DNA of 62,000 nt from Selaginella moellendorffii (GCF_000143415.4 NW_003314403.1:4316-66315); one strand, 5' to 3'. Counted from the stretch's first letter, positions 7,399 through 19,487 are shown. A program made the numbers and translations. The notes: generated by a model not told the origin, from the letters alone.

Positions 7399-8646
7399 GT
7401 TATCATCCGGCGCAAAAAGACAGAGATCTAGTTGTCCTAGACTATGCTACGCCACCTCTTGAGGTTCCTCACCACCCAACCACCCCCGAGCTACCTCATG
7501 TAAGGAACCGACTCCCCGAGATGTCGTAGGCTAAAGGATCCCCAAAAGCTTGACCGAAATGACAAAGAGTTTATCGGATGGGACCAAGTCGAGGATCGAG
7601 TCCAAGACCGACTCTAGGACCGAGTTCGAGATAGAGTCCGGAATCGAGTCCGAGACCGACTCGGGGACCGAGTTCGAGTCCGAGTTCGAGACCGAGTTCG
7701 AGACGGAGTCCGAGATCCAAAATCGGGTCCGAGACCGAGTCCGAGGTCGAGTCCGAGGTCGGGTCCGAGATCGGGTCCGAGATCGAGTCCGTGATCGAGT
7801 ACGAACCCGAATCCGAAGTCGGATCCGAAATCGGGTCCGAGATCGAGCCAGAGACTAAGTCCAAATACTAATACGGGTCAAGGGGTGAAAGCCCAAAGCG
7901 TGTGTCTCCCAGGGGGGGGGGGGCTGCAGGGGGTTCCAAAAGTATAGTAGGGATAGTGAGGTCCAGGAACCAATTTTGAAGGGACTCTCCAGTTGGGCTT
8001 CCAAACCGACTTGAGGTTGGGACTGGGACCGAAGGGCCTTGGGTGGGAGTGAGCATGGACTTGGCTGGTGCCGGAGGGGCCATCCAAGGAAGTGCTCAAG
8101 AGCAGCTCCCACTCCCGAAAGGGAAACCGATTGCGGTACTCCCGGCTCATGTGGAGTGGTGCCCCACTTGAGTACCATGCGGCTCATTGGTCCTCGCCCT
8201 TCCTAGGGGCTTGGGCCTTCCTTCGGGATGGAAGTGGGGGGCGAGAGGTACCCATACCGGGCCGCTAGGCCACGGTGTTTCGCCCCGGCGTCCCGAAGCA
8301 AGTGTTGCACTCAAGACTTGGGATTTAGAGGGTCCCATGATCAAGTCTTGTGGTACCAAGGGATGTTAGGAACCTGGAAGCTTGGTGTGCTTGGCTGCTT
8401 GTGCTTGCGGGGAGTGTAGCCGAACCTTAAGTCTAGTCTAACCCGGGAGGGGGATTGAGAGTGATTTGGGAATCCGTGGAAGGATGGCTAACACTCCGTT
8501 GCTCGTGCAGTGAGTAGCTGAAACCAAGTAGAAGCTGGTACCGTAGGCAAGAACCTTGGCGAGGGAACTTAGCAAAAGCCAAGGCAGTGTTGGACGGATA
8601 GACGAGGTAAGCTGGCAAATTGGAAAGGAAAATTTTGTGGCTTACA
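7399..8646 (-). mobile_element. LTR of the truncated Ty3-like element
   Basis: On the minus strand this begins TGTAAGCCACAAA (8646) and ends TGATAACA (7399) just before the primer-binding site, so it is the 5' LTR, about 1.25 kb, of the gag fragment to its left. It contains a G-run and TATAC motif (CTACTATACTTTTGGA read on minus) and a minisatellite at 7590-7860. Parts of it recur at 19955-20305 (same orientation) and 20573-21330 (opposite orientation). Confidence 0.75.
7590..7860. repeat. LTR-resident 6-12-bp minisatellite
   Basis: Degenerate tandem units built on GAGTCCGAGATC / GAGTTCGAGACC. Because the period is a multiple of three, long stop-free frames appear on both strands (Arg-Asp or Ser-Asp repeats). 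These are not genes. Confidence 0.85.
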
Positions 8647-11557
8647 CCTCAAAAGCTCCACCGCGCCACCCTGCGTGAAGAAAGATGTTCTTTCTGGGCA
8701 AATGCTGTGAGAGGCAGATGCCGAGCAGATGTATCGCAGGCTAGCGAAGGGACAAACGAAAGCTAGCTATAAACATGACGGGATGCAAATAGATTACTAA
8801 GTTGGTCCTACGAAAATCAAAAACCATAATTGAAAACATTGAAAATGCAAAAAGAAAGGTTTATAATATTTTTGAATTTTAAGCAACCAAATGAATGTAA
8901 GTAGGGCATGTGTTTGTAAGTTTAAAAATGCCTCAACCACTTAAATTCCCAAGTAAATAAAGCTGTTTCTATTGAACGAGGAGAGATGGTCGTCGGGGTA
9001 AATGTTGTTGTTGCCTTGAAAAATCTTCAGAAGAAAACAGATGTTGGGGACAGCGCAAGTGCGACGCATGTTCCCTCCGTGGATCTTAAGAACCGTGCTA
9101 CATGGATTCAGGCAAAGGTGTTTCTAAACAACCCCGAGGGGGAGGTGGTAGCTGAGGGCTTAGCCACAGTTGTCGATCCAAGAGATGCAGTTGCTAATCA
9201 AGAATTGGGCTGGGATGATATTGGAGTTGCGATTTTAGAGGTTGTTGACGCAGAAGAAAACAGTCTGACTATTGGAAGCATTGTGCGGTGGAAATTGAGG
9301 CACTTAGTGTTTGAGAATGTGAAGGATTCACAATCAAACACCACTACAACTGATGACAGAACATCTCTTCATAGGAAAAGAAAGTACACCTTCCTAAAGC
9401 GCAGCCAAAGGGATCTGAGCAACAAACCGAAAAGGCAGAAAATGGCGATGGAGATTCGAATGGTCTCGACAGTTGCTTGTTGCAAGAGGAGGTGCTGTCA
9501 ACATGCTGATTGGGATGCTATTGAAGAGGAGAGAGCAAGATACAAGACATTGTCCTGGAAGGCAGCTCGCAATTTTGTGTATGAGGCATTACGGTCATCT
9601 ATTGATGCTTTAGAACATCAGGTGGGGGGCATGGTCTTCCAGAGGGGTTTGGTCTGTATGAAGGCATGGAGAATCATTTATGGAGTCCCTCGAACCACAT
9701 TCTACAGAATCAAAACTGAGTTCGAGGAACAAAGGGTTCAACAGGCAATCCATGGGAACGACGATACGCACAAAACCAGGGGTCATGTTGTATATGGAGA
9801 GGTAATCTTCAAGAGGTTTGTCGAGACATGTAGCGAGCAGCAACCACATAAAACCCGCCTCTTGGAAGATGGAACACAAGACACTTCTCCCTTCCATGTA
9901 TACCAAGGGGGCCATATTGGAAGATGTGAATCGGGAACTCCAGAGTAATGGCTACAGGAAGCTGAGCCAATCTAGATTTAGTAGATTATGGAGCAACAGG
10001 TTCAGGGATGTGAGTATAGGAAAGTACTCCAGCTTTTCAAAGTGTGACGAGTGCACTACTATCAAAATGGCTTTGTCGAAGAATTCTTGCATTGCTCAAG
10101 AGCGAGAGACGTTGGTTAGAAGGCGGCTCAACCACAACATCAAGCAGAGAAGCTGCAAGACTGCATATTATCATAACAGGATTCTCTCCATGGAGAGACC
10201 TGACTCTTACCTCTGCATCATCCACGACAAAATGGACCAGAAAAAGACGTGCTTATCTCGACTCAATCCTGCCCCCAAAGCAATTTCTTCATCCATGCAG
10301 CTGCCTATGTCTCTGTTTGGCATAATCGCTCATGGGCATGGTGCCCAGAACTATGGGAACTTCTTTGTACCTCTATGGGGTGGCGGGGGTGCAAACATGA
10401 TGATTGCGTCCCTAGCAAAACACTTAAGATCTCTACAAAGTGTGCAGACTGAGCTGAACGGCCAACCCTTGCATAAGGCCCTTGTCGATCAAACCCCATA
10501 CAGGGTTCAGCTGGAGGAGGAGCAAAGGCTTGCAATATCGCGTGGGGCCCCATGCCATCCCAGTGAATATGTTGGCCGTCAGATTGTAGGGTTATCACGT
10601 GAGGCCTCATGCCATTCCGATGAGGCTGGTCGCCCGGTGAATGCACAGCCTCATCCAAACGAAGCAGAATCTCAAGGAAGTTCTTGCAGCCAATGTGGCC
10701 TTCCACCCCATCTTCTGCTCCAAACAGACAATGCTGGCAGTGAGAACAAAAACATGTACGTCTTCGCGTACTTGGCGATGCTTGTTGCCAAAGGCATATT
10801 TGAAACGGTTACACTTGGCTTTCTCATGGTTGGGCACACTCATGAAGACGTCGATGCCATGTTCAGTCACCTGGCAGAGTCCCTCCGGCGATCCAATGTC
10901 CTCACCCTCCCACAACTCTACGATGAATTCCAAAATTGCATCAAAGGCACTGTTGAAGCTGCACTTGTGACAGAGGTTCCAGACTTTAAGGGGTTTGTAA
11001 GAGGCTACATCAGGGACGGATCCAAAATGCTAATTGGCCACTCCAAGCCTCTTCAGTTTCATTTTAGCATGCGTGACGGTGCTCCAGTGATGAGGTACAA
11101 GATGAGAGAATGGGACACAGTGTGGCTGCCAGTGGATGGCATTGAACTCTTCAAGAGAGATCCCATAACTGGGGAACCTATGATTCCTCAGGGTTCCCCA
11201 CGGCCGATGCACCCGGATGGACTCAAAGACCAGGAAAGTATAATGGCCGGGATTAGACAGCATATTGCCTTCTGGAAGAGGGGGTTGGTGTTTGGTGGAG
11301 AATCCTATTTTCAGAGGTGCAAGCCTTTGCTCGAATACTGGGATAAGATTATATCTGCTATCCAAAATGGGCCGGTTGTATATGAAGAATTGGAAGAGTC
11401 CTTTTGGCCAGAACCCAGAGCACCAGATAGTAGCGGAAAAATGTCCTCTAGAAATGCAGTGACAGATAACGATGTTGAGGATCACTATTGTGGGCCGAGG
11501 AACAAGAAGCCGGATTCAGCATTCAATCCAGTACAGGTCTGCAAAGGAATGGTCGTG

Positions 11558-13415
11558 TGTAAGCGACTAATTTTTCCATTCTACTTTAGTCACTTAACCA
11601 CACCTCCGACCACTTGGAGGAGTCTCATTCACAACCTCCATAAGTCCCATTCAGGACTTGGGGCTTGCTAGCCCCGAGAATGGCATCCATGCCACTCAAC
11701 CTTTGCACTTGGTCCAAGTGCTCCACGTGTCCGATCCCATGACCGACACCCAAAGGTACCACTGACATCTCGGCCCGTTACGCTAAGGCCATGCCCATTC
11801 ACCTTTGCTGCGCAAATGGTCCAATACCACTTGCATCACCATCCCGTCTCTCCAAGACTGGGCCATCTATCTACGAGGGGTCATCCTAAATCCACTCCTT
11901 AGCATCCTTAGGATGCCCACAGACCTGGGGAATCGCCTTCCCCAAAGTCCCTTTGTCAGTTCCTACCAAGTCCCTTTCTGCCCCTGGCCGTGTTTGCCAA
12001 CACTGCCACTGGATCGAGGCCCACAGGCCCGACCACTAAGTCCCACAGTCCTCTGGGACTTCCTCACCACACGACTGTGTCCTTGGTCACTACCCCAGAG
12101 GACTGCTCCTCTTCCTTTCCACAGTCTGGGCCTTTGGGACGACATTTCGGAACACCGTGGCCTTACGCGAGCCACCTGGGTACTCTCCCCACCTATCGCC
12201 TTTAGGTGCTCTAGCCATGGGCTTAGAGCGAGGTTCCGTTGAGCCACGCCTGGTATCCAAGTAGGTAGTGCCACCCACACTTGGACTGGGAGCATCGGCC
12301 AGTCGATCTCCCGGGGGAACTAGAGCCGGCTCTTGAACACTTCACCAAGCTACCCCACTTGTCGGTCCGTATTCACTCTAGTCTTGGACTTCCCAGTGGT
12401 TAGTTCATCACCTAACACTGGGTCTGGCCTTCCTGGGCCAAACTGGCCTTTCCTGGCCAAACTGGCTCCACTGCAGTCCTCCCCCCTACTATACTTTTGG
12501 AGCTCACCAAACCCCCCAGGGTCTGGGAGACGAACGCTTTGGGCTTTCACCCTCTCAGGCTCCGGACTCGGACTCGGACTCGGACTCGGACTCGGATTCG
12601 GATTCGGACTCGGACTCGGGCTCGGGCTCGGTCTCGGCCTCGGCCTCGGTCTCGGTCTCGGTCCCGATCTCGGTCTCGGTCCCGGTCTCGGTCTTGACTT
12701 CGGACTCCATCTCGGACTCCATCTCGGACTCCATCTCGGACTCCATCTCGGGTCCATCTTGGGTCCATCTCGGACTCCATCTCGGACTCCATCTCGGGTC
12801 CATCTCAGACTCCATCTCGGACTCCATCTTGGGTTCATCTCGGACTCCATCTCGGACTCCATCTCGGGTCCATCTCGGACTCCATCTCGGACTCCATCTC
12901 GGACTCCATATCGGGTCCATCTCGGACTCCATCTCGGACTCCATTACGGGTCCATCTCGGGTCCATCTCGGACTCCATCTCGGACTCCATCTCGGACTCC
13001 ATCTCGGACTCCATCTCGGGTCCATCTCGGACTCCATCTCGGACTCCATCTCGGACTCCATCTCGGGTCCATCTCGGACTCCATCTCGGACTCCATTTCG
13101 GGTCCATCTCGGGTCCATCTCGGACTCCACTTCGGACTCCAACTCGGGTCCACCTCGGACTCCACTTCGGACTCCATCTCGGACACTCCCACGTGTCATG
13201 TGTTGGTCCTTTTGGGTCCCTTTTTGGAGCCTCGCCTTTTGCTCGCTTCGTGCTCATTCCTCGAGCACTTCGTTGGGAGTTCCACTCCCGCTCTTGACTT
13301 TTCAAGTCGGAGCTTTTGGTCCAAACGTGTTACGCTCGTTTGGCTCTCGCTTCGGCCACTACCATGTGGTGCCCTTCCAGCTCCACTTTGGGGCCTAGGG
13401 ATTTTGTGTCTCACA
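11558..13415. mobile_element. Solo LTR inserted in the transposase-like gene
   Basis: TGTAAGCG...TCTCACA, 1,858 bp, flanked by the 5-bp duplication TCGTG (11553-11557 and 13416-13420). No internal retroelement sequence remains, so it is a solo LTR left by LTR-LTR recombination. It contains the TATAC/GGGCTTTCACCC block (12484-12555) and a long minisatellite (12555-13190). Related LTR starts occur at 45717 and 47148. Confidence 0.88.
12555..13190. repeat. Minisatellite (GGACTCCATCTC)n in solo LTR
   Basis: Starts as CTCGGA 6-mers and passes into 12-bp GGACTCCATCTC and 9-bp GGTCCATCTC-type units for about 630 bp. It is open in several frames on both strands (Ser-Asp, Pro-Arg-Trp-Ser, Met-Glu-Ser-Glu repeats), an artefact of period and absence of TA-rich codons. 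Confidence 0.9.
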
Positions 13416-13798
13416 TCGTGCTTGTCAGACCCAGTAATAAAAAACAAATGATATGGGTGGGGCGCTGCATCACTGATGCAGAGGAGGACGCGAAAACTAA
13501 CTCCTTCAATGTAACTGTGGAATGGTTCAAGCCAAGTTCCGGATATACGAAGGATTGCCTAGAAAAAAGATGGGTGCTGAATCCAAGGGATCCCAGCATG
13601 AGCATATTGGTGGATAATGTTGTGCATAGTTGGATGCGGAAGCAGAGTGCCACCATCACCTTGCCAGACCATGCAAGAGATGCAGCAAGAGCATTCATAA
13701 CCCGGGTTCAAGGTGAGATTCATTAATATTCCTTTACTAAGTTTCTAATGTATTTTATTTCAAGGTGAACAATCCGAATCTGAATCAGAGGAGGCATG

Positions 13799-15132
13799 AT
13801 GGCATGTGGCCTTATGCCATTCCTAGGTGAGATGATACAAATAACAAGTATAAATTCTTAGTTGTTCTAGCAAATCTTACTTAAAGTTCAAGGTGAACAA
13901 GCCGAATATGAATTCATCGTATTGTTATAACAAATTGTGAGGTGATGGCATGAGGCAATACGCCATTTGAGAGTGGTAGCCATTCCTATATGAGGTGAGT
14001 GAAATATTTATTAGAAATACCTCATTCAATTGTGCACTTCTAAGTCTTGGTCCACTCAGTACTGTTTGCATGTTTCTATTTTAATTCTTTCTCTAAAATG
14101 TTATTTAGCATGTGGCTTCATGCCATTGCTCTCCACAATCATGCATTGAATTTTTCTATCCTTGCATAATACTTCTCCATATATATAGCATGTGCGCACA
14201 TGTGATATGGTTCATTAGGCTTGATATAGTGTGTGAGGTAAAACAAAGATGATGTGACATATGCATTTACCAATCACACGTGCATAAATCTAATAATATG
14301 GCGTGTGGCCCATATTAATGGCACATAAACCCATATTGTGGGCTTACGTGCTTTATGTACCATCATTCCCTTGCAGCGTGTGTGTTGGTTTCCTTTTATA
14401 ACACAACGAACTCCATATTTTAGGGTGAAGAGCGTTCTCATGGCAAGCACAAAATCTGTAAGCGAGGCAGAAAAGGAGACGGAGAAGGAGATAGGTGAAG
14501 ATGTAGAATATATAAGTCTTCCAAACTCCCCGTACTATACTCCAGGTGATCATTTTTCTGAACAAACAGCAACATTAACAACTATCGAGAACGCCCCAGT
14601 AACATCAGAGACAACAATCCAAAGCAAAACAACTGACCCGGAGAAGGATGATAGTACCGCTGAGAATACCAAAAAGGAGGTGTCCACTAGCGCTTAGGCT
14701 TATAATGGCGTGTGCCCTCATGCCATTTACTTGATCACCAAATACCTTTTTCCCTTTGCACTAGTATATCTTAATACCGGTCTGAGAAATAGAATGGCAT
14801 GTGCCCTCAGGCCTTTTACTAAATCACCTTTGAAAGAAATGCAAGCCTCTATGTCGTAAAAAAAAGGTACTAGAGAAATTCCTTAATAATATGAATGTTA
14901 TTTAGTTTCATGAAAATACACTAAGGGTCAAATGAGTTAAATGACTTCTCCAGACTAGCAATGCCTCTTGCTACACCTTCAAAATTAGATTTGTTAGAAA
15001 AAGATAACATTGAATAATATCTAAATGTTCTCACCATTAAGTTATATGTCTGGCTAATAGGAATGACGTTCATCTTGGAAAGCTCACCACACGCTCAATA
15101 AACAAACAAATAGTGTGTGCGCGCATGCCATC
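13799..15132. repeat. Palindrome cluster 1
   Basis: Imperfect ~22-nt palindromes, half-site ATGGCRTGWGG plus inverted complement, at 13799-13820, 13945-13966, 14106-14127, 14298 (right half displaced), 14705-14726, 14794-14815 and 15111-15132. Two more lie in the transposase frame at 10537-10558 and 10594-10616. Between them the DNA is AT-rich; an acidic open frame of uncertain status (14338-14697) is the only coding-like stretch. Confidence 0.8.
14338..14697 (+). CDS. Hypothetical acidic open frame
   Basis: 119 codons, from about residue 33 rich in Glu, Lys, Thr and Ser (SVSEAEKETEKEIGEDVEYI...). The stop is followed a few bases later by a palindrome of the local family, as at the end of the transposase-like gene. 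It may be a 3' exon of the transposon's gene set. No homologue is recognised and coding status is uncertain. Confidence 0.3.
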   Translation: MGLRALCTIIPLQRVCWFPFITQRTPYFRVKSVLMASTKSVSEAEKETEKEIGEDVEYISLPNSPYYTPGDHFSEQTATLTTIENAPVTSETTIQSKTTDPEKDDSTAENTKKEVSTSA

Positions 15133-15599
15133 GCTCTTCTTTAGCTTCAGATTCGGCTTGTTCACCTTGACAATGAGATTTATTATACAACCAGATGGAC
15201 TCAGTCTAGACACAGTCACTGCGCTAGTCACCATGCCCCAGATATGTCTAGCCCCTGGACAAAAAACATATAATTTCACGTAATTTTCAAATACTTGAAA
15301 ATTTGTACCTAGTCCCATTTTACTGAATAAATCCCACTTTAACGAAATAGAGCTTATTGTAGGATATATTTATTGGACAAATCCACCATAAATAGAGATT
15401 TGACATGTTCTTTACAAGGATACAATCATTCAATGCTTCAGATATTAAGATATGCTTGTGAGAGGATTAATACTACTGAGATAAATGGGGTTATAAGTGA
15501 GAGGTGTCAATCAATCGTGAGAGTTGTAGTGAGAGTCAGGCTCAAAGAGATTAGTTTGCATGATATAATATTTTAACTCTACTTGATCACTAATAACAC

Positions 15600-18520
15600 T
15601 CTTTCTTTAGCAAAATAAAGAATTGGATGCGAGATGGGTGAGATTAGAAGCTTCAATCTGGATTGGATGCGTTTTGGAACTGAAGAAAAAATGTCTTTAT
15701 AAATTTATTCATGGAAGTTTGTTCATTCCCCAAGTGATTTTAAACAATCAACACCTTTTCATTTTCAAGATATCAACCATTGGTCTTTCCTATGATGTGG
15801 ACCTTGTACAACAAATAAATATAGATGGAGATAGAGCTTTAACTAATTCCTAAATTCATTTCAACCACATTAAACAAGTTTCAAGTTAGTCTACTATAGG
15901 AGCCCATATTTATGATCACAAGTGGTTTTTCATTTTTTATGGATTCCATACCAATTTCCACTATACCCATTCCTTCTATAGATTGTGGTCTAACTTGACT
16001 ATAGTTACAACTGAATTTAAGATCTAAGATTTATAAGCTCAACCATCTTTTTGAAAAGCATTTGTGTGACAAGTCCTCTCTACTAGACATGTGTGGTCCA
16101 TTTCAAGTGATGACCCAGTTTAGGAAGAGGTATTATATTTCATTTATAGATGATTCTATGAGGTATGTGGTTCTTAACTACTAAGGACAAAGCTTTGCCA
16201 GCATTTAAAGCTTATAAGTAAGCTTGATTTGCATATCAAAGTGTTCCACTTTGATGGAGGAGGTGAGTACATGTCTTTTAGTTTTGTTGTGAGCACATAG
16301 GAATTCAGTGATAATTCATAGTTCTATACACTCCTAAGCTCAATGGGTAACTGAGCAATTCAACAGGACAATAGTGGAGCAGGCTAAGATAATGATAGTT
16401 GATGCTAGATTTTGGGATCATGCTAAAGCCACAGCTATCTTTGTGTGTAATAGGTGTATAAGGCACCTTATGAGGCTTGGACTGGACAATGTCCATGCAT
16501 GAATATCTTAAGATGGTTTGGCTGTGTAGCTTTTTCTCATGATTTTAATGAGCTCCACAGAAAGCTTGATGGTAGCCCAAGCCAATTGGCCTTTGGGTTG
16601 AGAGATTGTGATGGATCAACCAAGGAACTTATAGGATGAGATCAACACCCAAGAGAGAGCTTGTAAATTACATGTTGTCAAACGAACAAAACTGAGACCA
16701 TTGTAAGCAACCAAAGGGAACGACTCAAGAGACGATCCATAGGGGTTCAAATATAGAGGGAAAGGGCCCATGAACAAGAGTGCACCCCCTTTTCCAATCG
16801 GTTAAGGGTCTTGGGATATTTGGGGTTAAGCGTCCTTGGGTTTGAATAGTACTGGGCTGGGTGACCTCTTGGGAAGTCCAAACTCAAGAGCTTACATTTG
16901 GTATCAGAGCGGTCTCGGGTCCGACTCTGAAGGTTGGCTAGAGGAATCACACCAGATGTTGATTGACATCTGGCTGGTCTAGTTTGCTCCCGCTGGGCTC
17001 GACCCAAGGGGTAGGGTGTCAAGAGAGCGGGGCTCTCGGGAGAGCTGCGGCGGCTAGAGGAATCACACTAGATTTTGATTGACATCTGGCTGGTCCAGTT
17101 TGCTCCCGCTGGGCTCGACCCAAGGGGTAGGGTGTCAAGAGAGCGGGGCTCTCGGGAGAGCTGCGGCTCTCAGCTTCCGTTCAAGAAGGCGTGAACTTGC
17201 AGGGAAGCGTGGTGGATTGTAAGCAACCAAAGGGAACGACTCGAGAGGCGATCCATAGGGGTTCAAATATAGAGGGAAAGGGCCCATAAACAAGAGTGCA
17301 CCCCCTTTTCCAATCGGTTAAGGGTCTTGGGATATTTAGGGTTAAGTGTCCTTGGGTTTGAATAGTATTGGGTTGGGTGACCTCTCGGGAAGTCCAAACT
17401 CAGGAGCTTACAACCATGTGCTATATCATCAATTCCTGGTGAGCCATGAATTATAATGCTATCTATACATTGCATTGCAAATTCACCCCAAGAAAACTAG
17501 AATGGAAAGTTGGCAAGGATGAAGCTTGTATATTTTTTGCAGCTATAGTGACAAGAGTGGTCTATCAACTCCTTCACCTAGACACAAGCAAAGAGTTTTT
17601 GTGTCAAGATATGATCTTTGATGAGCATCAAGTTTACTCTCAACATCATGATGATCCAGCAGTTCCTTCTACCAATTTTCTTTATGGAGAAAGCAAGGTG
17701 AGATCCCCAACCTATGTTCTTTAGTCCATGTGAAGAGGATGATGATGATCCTCTTCCTCGACTTAGCTCTGCCTATGTGGGGAGATTTGACACACAAGCT
17801 CCTAATCCTAAGATGCTACCTCCTGAGCCCAAACTCTAAATTCCTGATAATTCTTATGGATGAGTTCCTCATTATGATAGGGTTCTGGCATCTGATCTTG
17901 ATTAAGTTTGTAAGTCTGATCATGACTGGGTTTCTGAGCACAATATTTTTGAGCCTAAGTATAAGGTTCTTGAACCTATGCATACTCCTGATCAAGATAT
18001 TGTCTAAGGTTTGAGCTGCTCTAGATGCCAGCAAAGGGTAAAGAGCAAGCTGAGAGGCAAGCATAAGTAGTTGCTAGAGCCTCTTGTCATCTCAGCTGGA
18101 TGACCATGTTTACAGCTATAGAGTTTCAGATTCCTATTACACTTGCTCAAGCTAAGAAATCTTCTTAAAATGTTGGGATCAAGCTATAGCTGATACGATG
18201 TGAGCTCATGAGGAAAATGACATTCCTGACTTTGTTCCTGAAAATGCTAATGTCATTTTGACAAAGCTTCTATTTTAAATCAAAGCTAGATGATTAGGAG
18301 AAGTGCAATGCCTCAAAGCTAGGCTTGTGGTGAGAGGCTTCACTCAGATCAAGGGTATTGATTTTATAGAAACCTTCAGCCTGGTCATGAAGATGGCCTC
18401 TATCGGGTTGTTATTGGCAGTATAGCATAATCTTTATATGGAGCAAATAGATATGAAGACCTCTTTCTTATATGGAGAAATTCTAGAAGAGGGAAAGGTT
18501 GAAAATAATGATATAGGTTT
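15600..18520 (+). pseudogene. Decayed Ty1/copia polyprotein
   Basis: Translating piecewise with stops and shifts gives copia landmarks in order. Around 16085-16170 there is integrase core-like DMCGPFQVMTQFRKRYYISF. Around 16455-16560 there is the integrase C-terminal region with APYEAWTGQCP. Around 18318-18480 there is RT sequence with [27 protein letters not shown] and EQIDMKTSFLYGE. The region is AT-rich and full of stops, so it is a long-dead copy. A TRIM element is inserted in it at 16702-17412. Confidence 0.7.
16702..17412 (+). mobile_element. Complete TRIM retroelement (711 bp)
   Basis: Two 195-bp direct repeats (16702-16896 and 17218-17412), each starting TGTAAGC and ending GCTTACA, flank a 321-bp non-coding core. 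The 5' LTR is followed by TTTGGTATCAGAGC (16897-16910), a primer-binding site for initiator tRNA-Met. A purine-rich AGGGAAGCGTGGTGGA precedes the 3' LTR. A perfect 5-bp target duplication ACCAT lies at 16697-16701 and 17413-17417. The core contains a tandem ~115-bp duplication (16933-17165). With no coding capacity it must be mobilised in trans. Confidence 0.93.
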
Positions 18521-19034
18521 CACCAACAAAGCTTGGAGTGGCATATCATTACCCAATTGCATGCATAAGCCCATGATGTGGTGATAAAGCATCATCTTTG
18601 CACAGTTGGGTTATGGGTGGAATGTATTTAAGATCCAGTTGACATCAATAAAGTTGGCCACACGATGTTCTGACCAAAATGCTAACAGTCAAAGTGGTGA
18701 ATCAACTTTATATTTTTTCATGTGCATGGGCAAACTAGCACTATAACCTACACGAGCATGTAACACAGATGGCAGAACTAGAAATCCTATAGCACAAGTT
18801 GGAGTGATCAACAATAGGGATGTCAGGGCCTCTATGGCTCCCTGCACCAATTCTTCCAGCGGCCCAAAAAAAAATTGCAATTTAGAGCATTTTCTCATTC
18901 TAGATACCATACCTTATCTCATAAACTAAAACTATACATATTCTTTCCAGGCGAGAAATTTTGTTTCTCCATTTCTCTGGAAGATGAAGATCCTATCCTA
19001 GTGTCTAAGGCACTATTCATGCCAAAAATTCTAA

Positions 19035-19053
19035 CCTATACCTCTGATACCAT
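19035..19053 (-). other. Primer-binding-site remnant
   Basis: On the minus strand, CTTCACATGGTATCAGAGG: an LTR terminus (..CACA) followed by an initiator-tRNA-Met primer-binding site. It marks another copia-like fragment in minus orientation. The matching LTR boundary was not resolved. Confidence 0.5.
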
Positions 19054-19454
19054 GTGAAGAGAAGCTAAGCCTCTTGGTCTAGCACTTTGAAGGAAGAACA
19101 AGCCTATCATATAGCTCTCACAAAACATCAAAGAAAACTAAAAACCCCAAATTGAACAAGTCAATTGGTTAGCTCTAACAGTGTGTTAGGCGTAGGTGGC
19201 TCACACTCTCCACTTTGGTCAAAGATGATGTCAGAGGGATGTGCAGAGATAGGTTCATGCAAAACTGTAAAATAGAAGCTGGCTAAGTTTTCTCTTTTTG
19301 TCTCTCTTAAGTTGGCCATTAGATTGTGTGGTCCCTGATGATCCTACAATGTGTTAGGCACCAGCTTTGACTATGTGGTCAACGTCGGTCAAAGGGAGGC
19401 TCAAGGGTATATTAAGGCATGTTAGGGTAAGGGACTTAACCTACCCTAGGGCTC

Positions 19455-19487
19455 AACATGTTTAGGGTTTAGGGTTTAGGGTTTAGC
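19455..19487. repeat. Interstitial telomere motif (TTTAGGG)n
   Basis: Three TTTAGGG units plus a partial unit, at one end of the subtelomeric repeat at 19488-19868. The opposite orientation of the same pair is found at 60755-60780. Confidence 0.85.

Larger units (their letters stand above)
8986..13797 (+). pseudogene. Transposase-like gene (DUF7869-like), interrupted
   Basis: Frame 8986-9801 encodes a lysine-rich region and a plausible helical segment (RSSIDALEHQVGGMVFQRGL, YGVPRTTFYRIKTEFE). The frame then changes between 9801 and 9890, either by a 67-nt GT-AG intron (9802-9868) or by a frameshift. It continues to 11557 with RFSRLWSNRFRDVSI, SSFSKCDECTTIK, LLQTDNAGSENKNMYVFAYL and LGFLMVGHTHEDVDAMFSHL. 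This pattern resembles DUF7869, a transposase-like family with an RNase H-type core (family from memory, not searched). A solo LTR (11558-13415) interrupts it. After the LTR and one target copy are removed, the frame resumes (MVV|LVRPSNKKQMIWVGR) and ends, after a small intron, at a TGA near 13797. The N-terminal exon seen at 61803 is deleted here. Confidence 0.65.
8671..15180 (+). mobile_element. Transposon-like segment, copy 1 (decayed)
   Basis: The left 300 bp (8671-8970) match 60791-61096 closely. The segment then carries a transposase-like gene interrupted by a solo LTR, and a 3' region with about ten palindromic motifs. The join at 8970 (...TTTCTATT / GAACGAGG) skips about 870 bp present in the copy at 61097-61970, removing the first coding exon. 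TATT occurs at both edges of the lost piece. No terminal inverted repeats or target duplication could be identified by eye, so the outer limits are approximate. Confidence 0.6.

Noticed and set aside
12333-13451. Long open frames of 372 and 214 codons
   Set aside because: They cover the LTR minisatellite; open on both strands because of repeat period.
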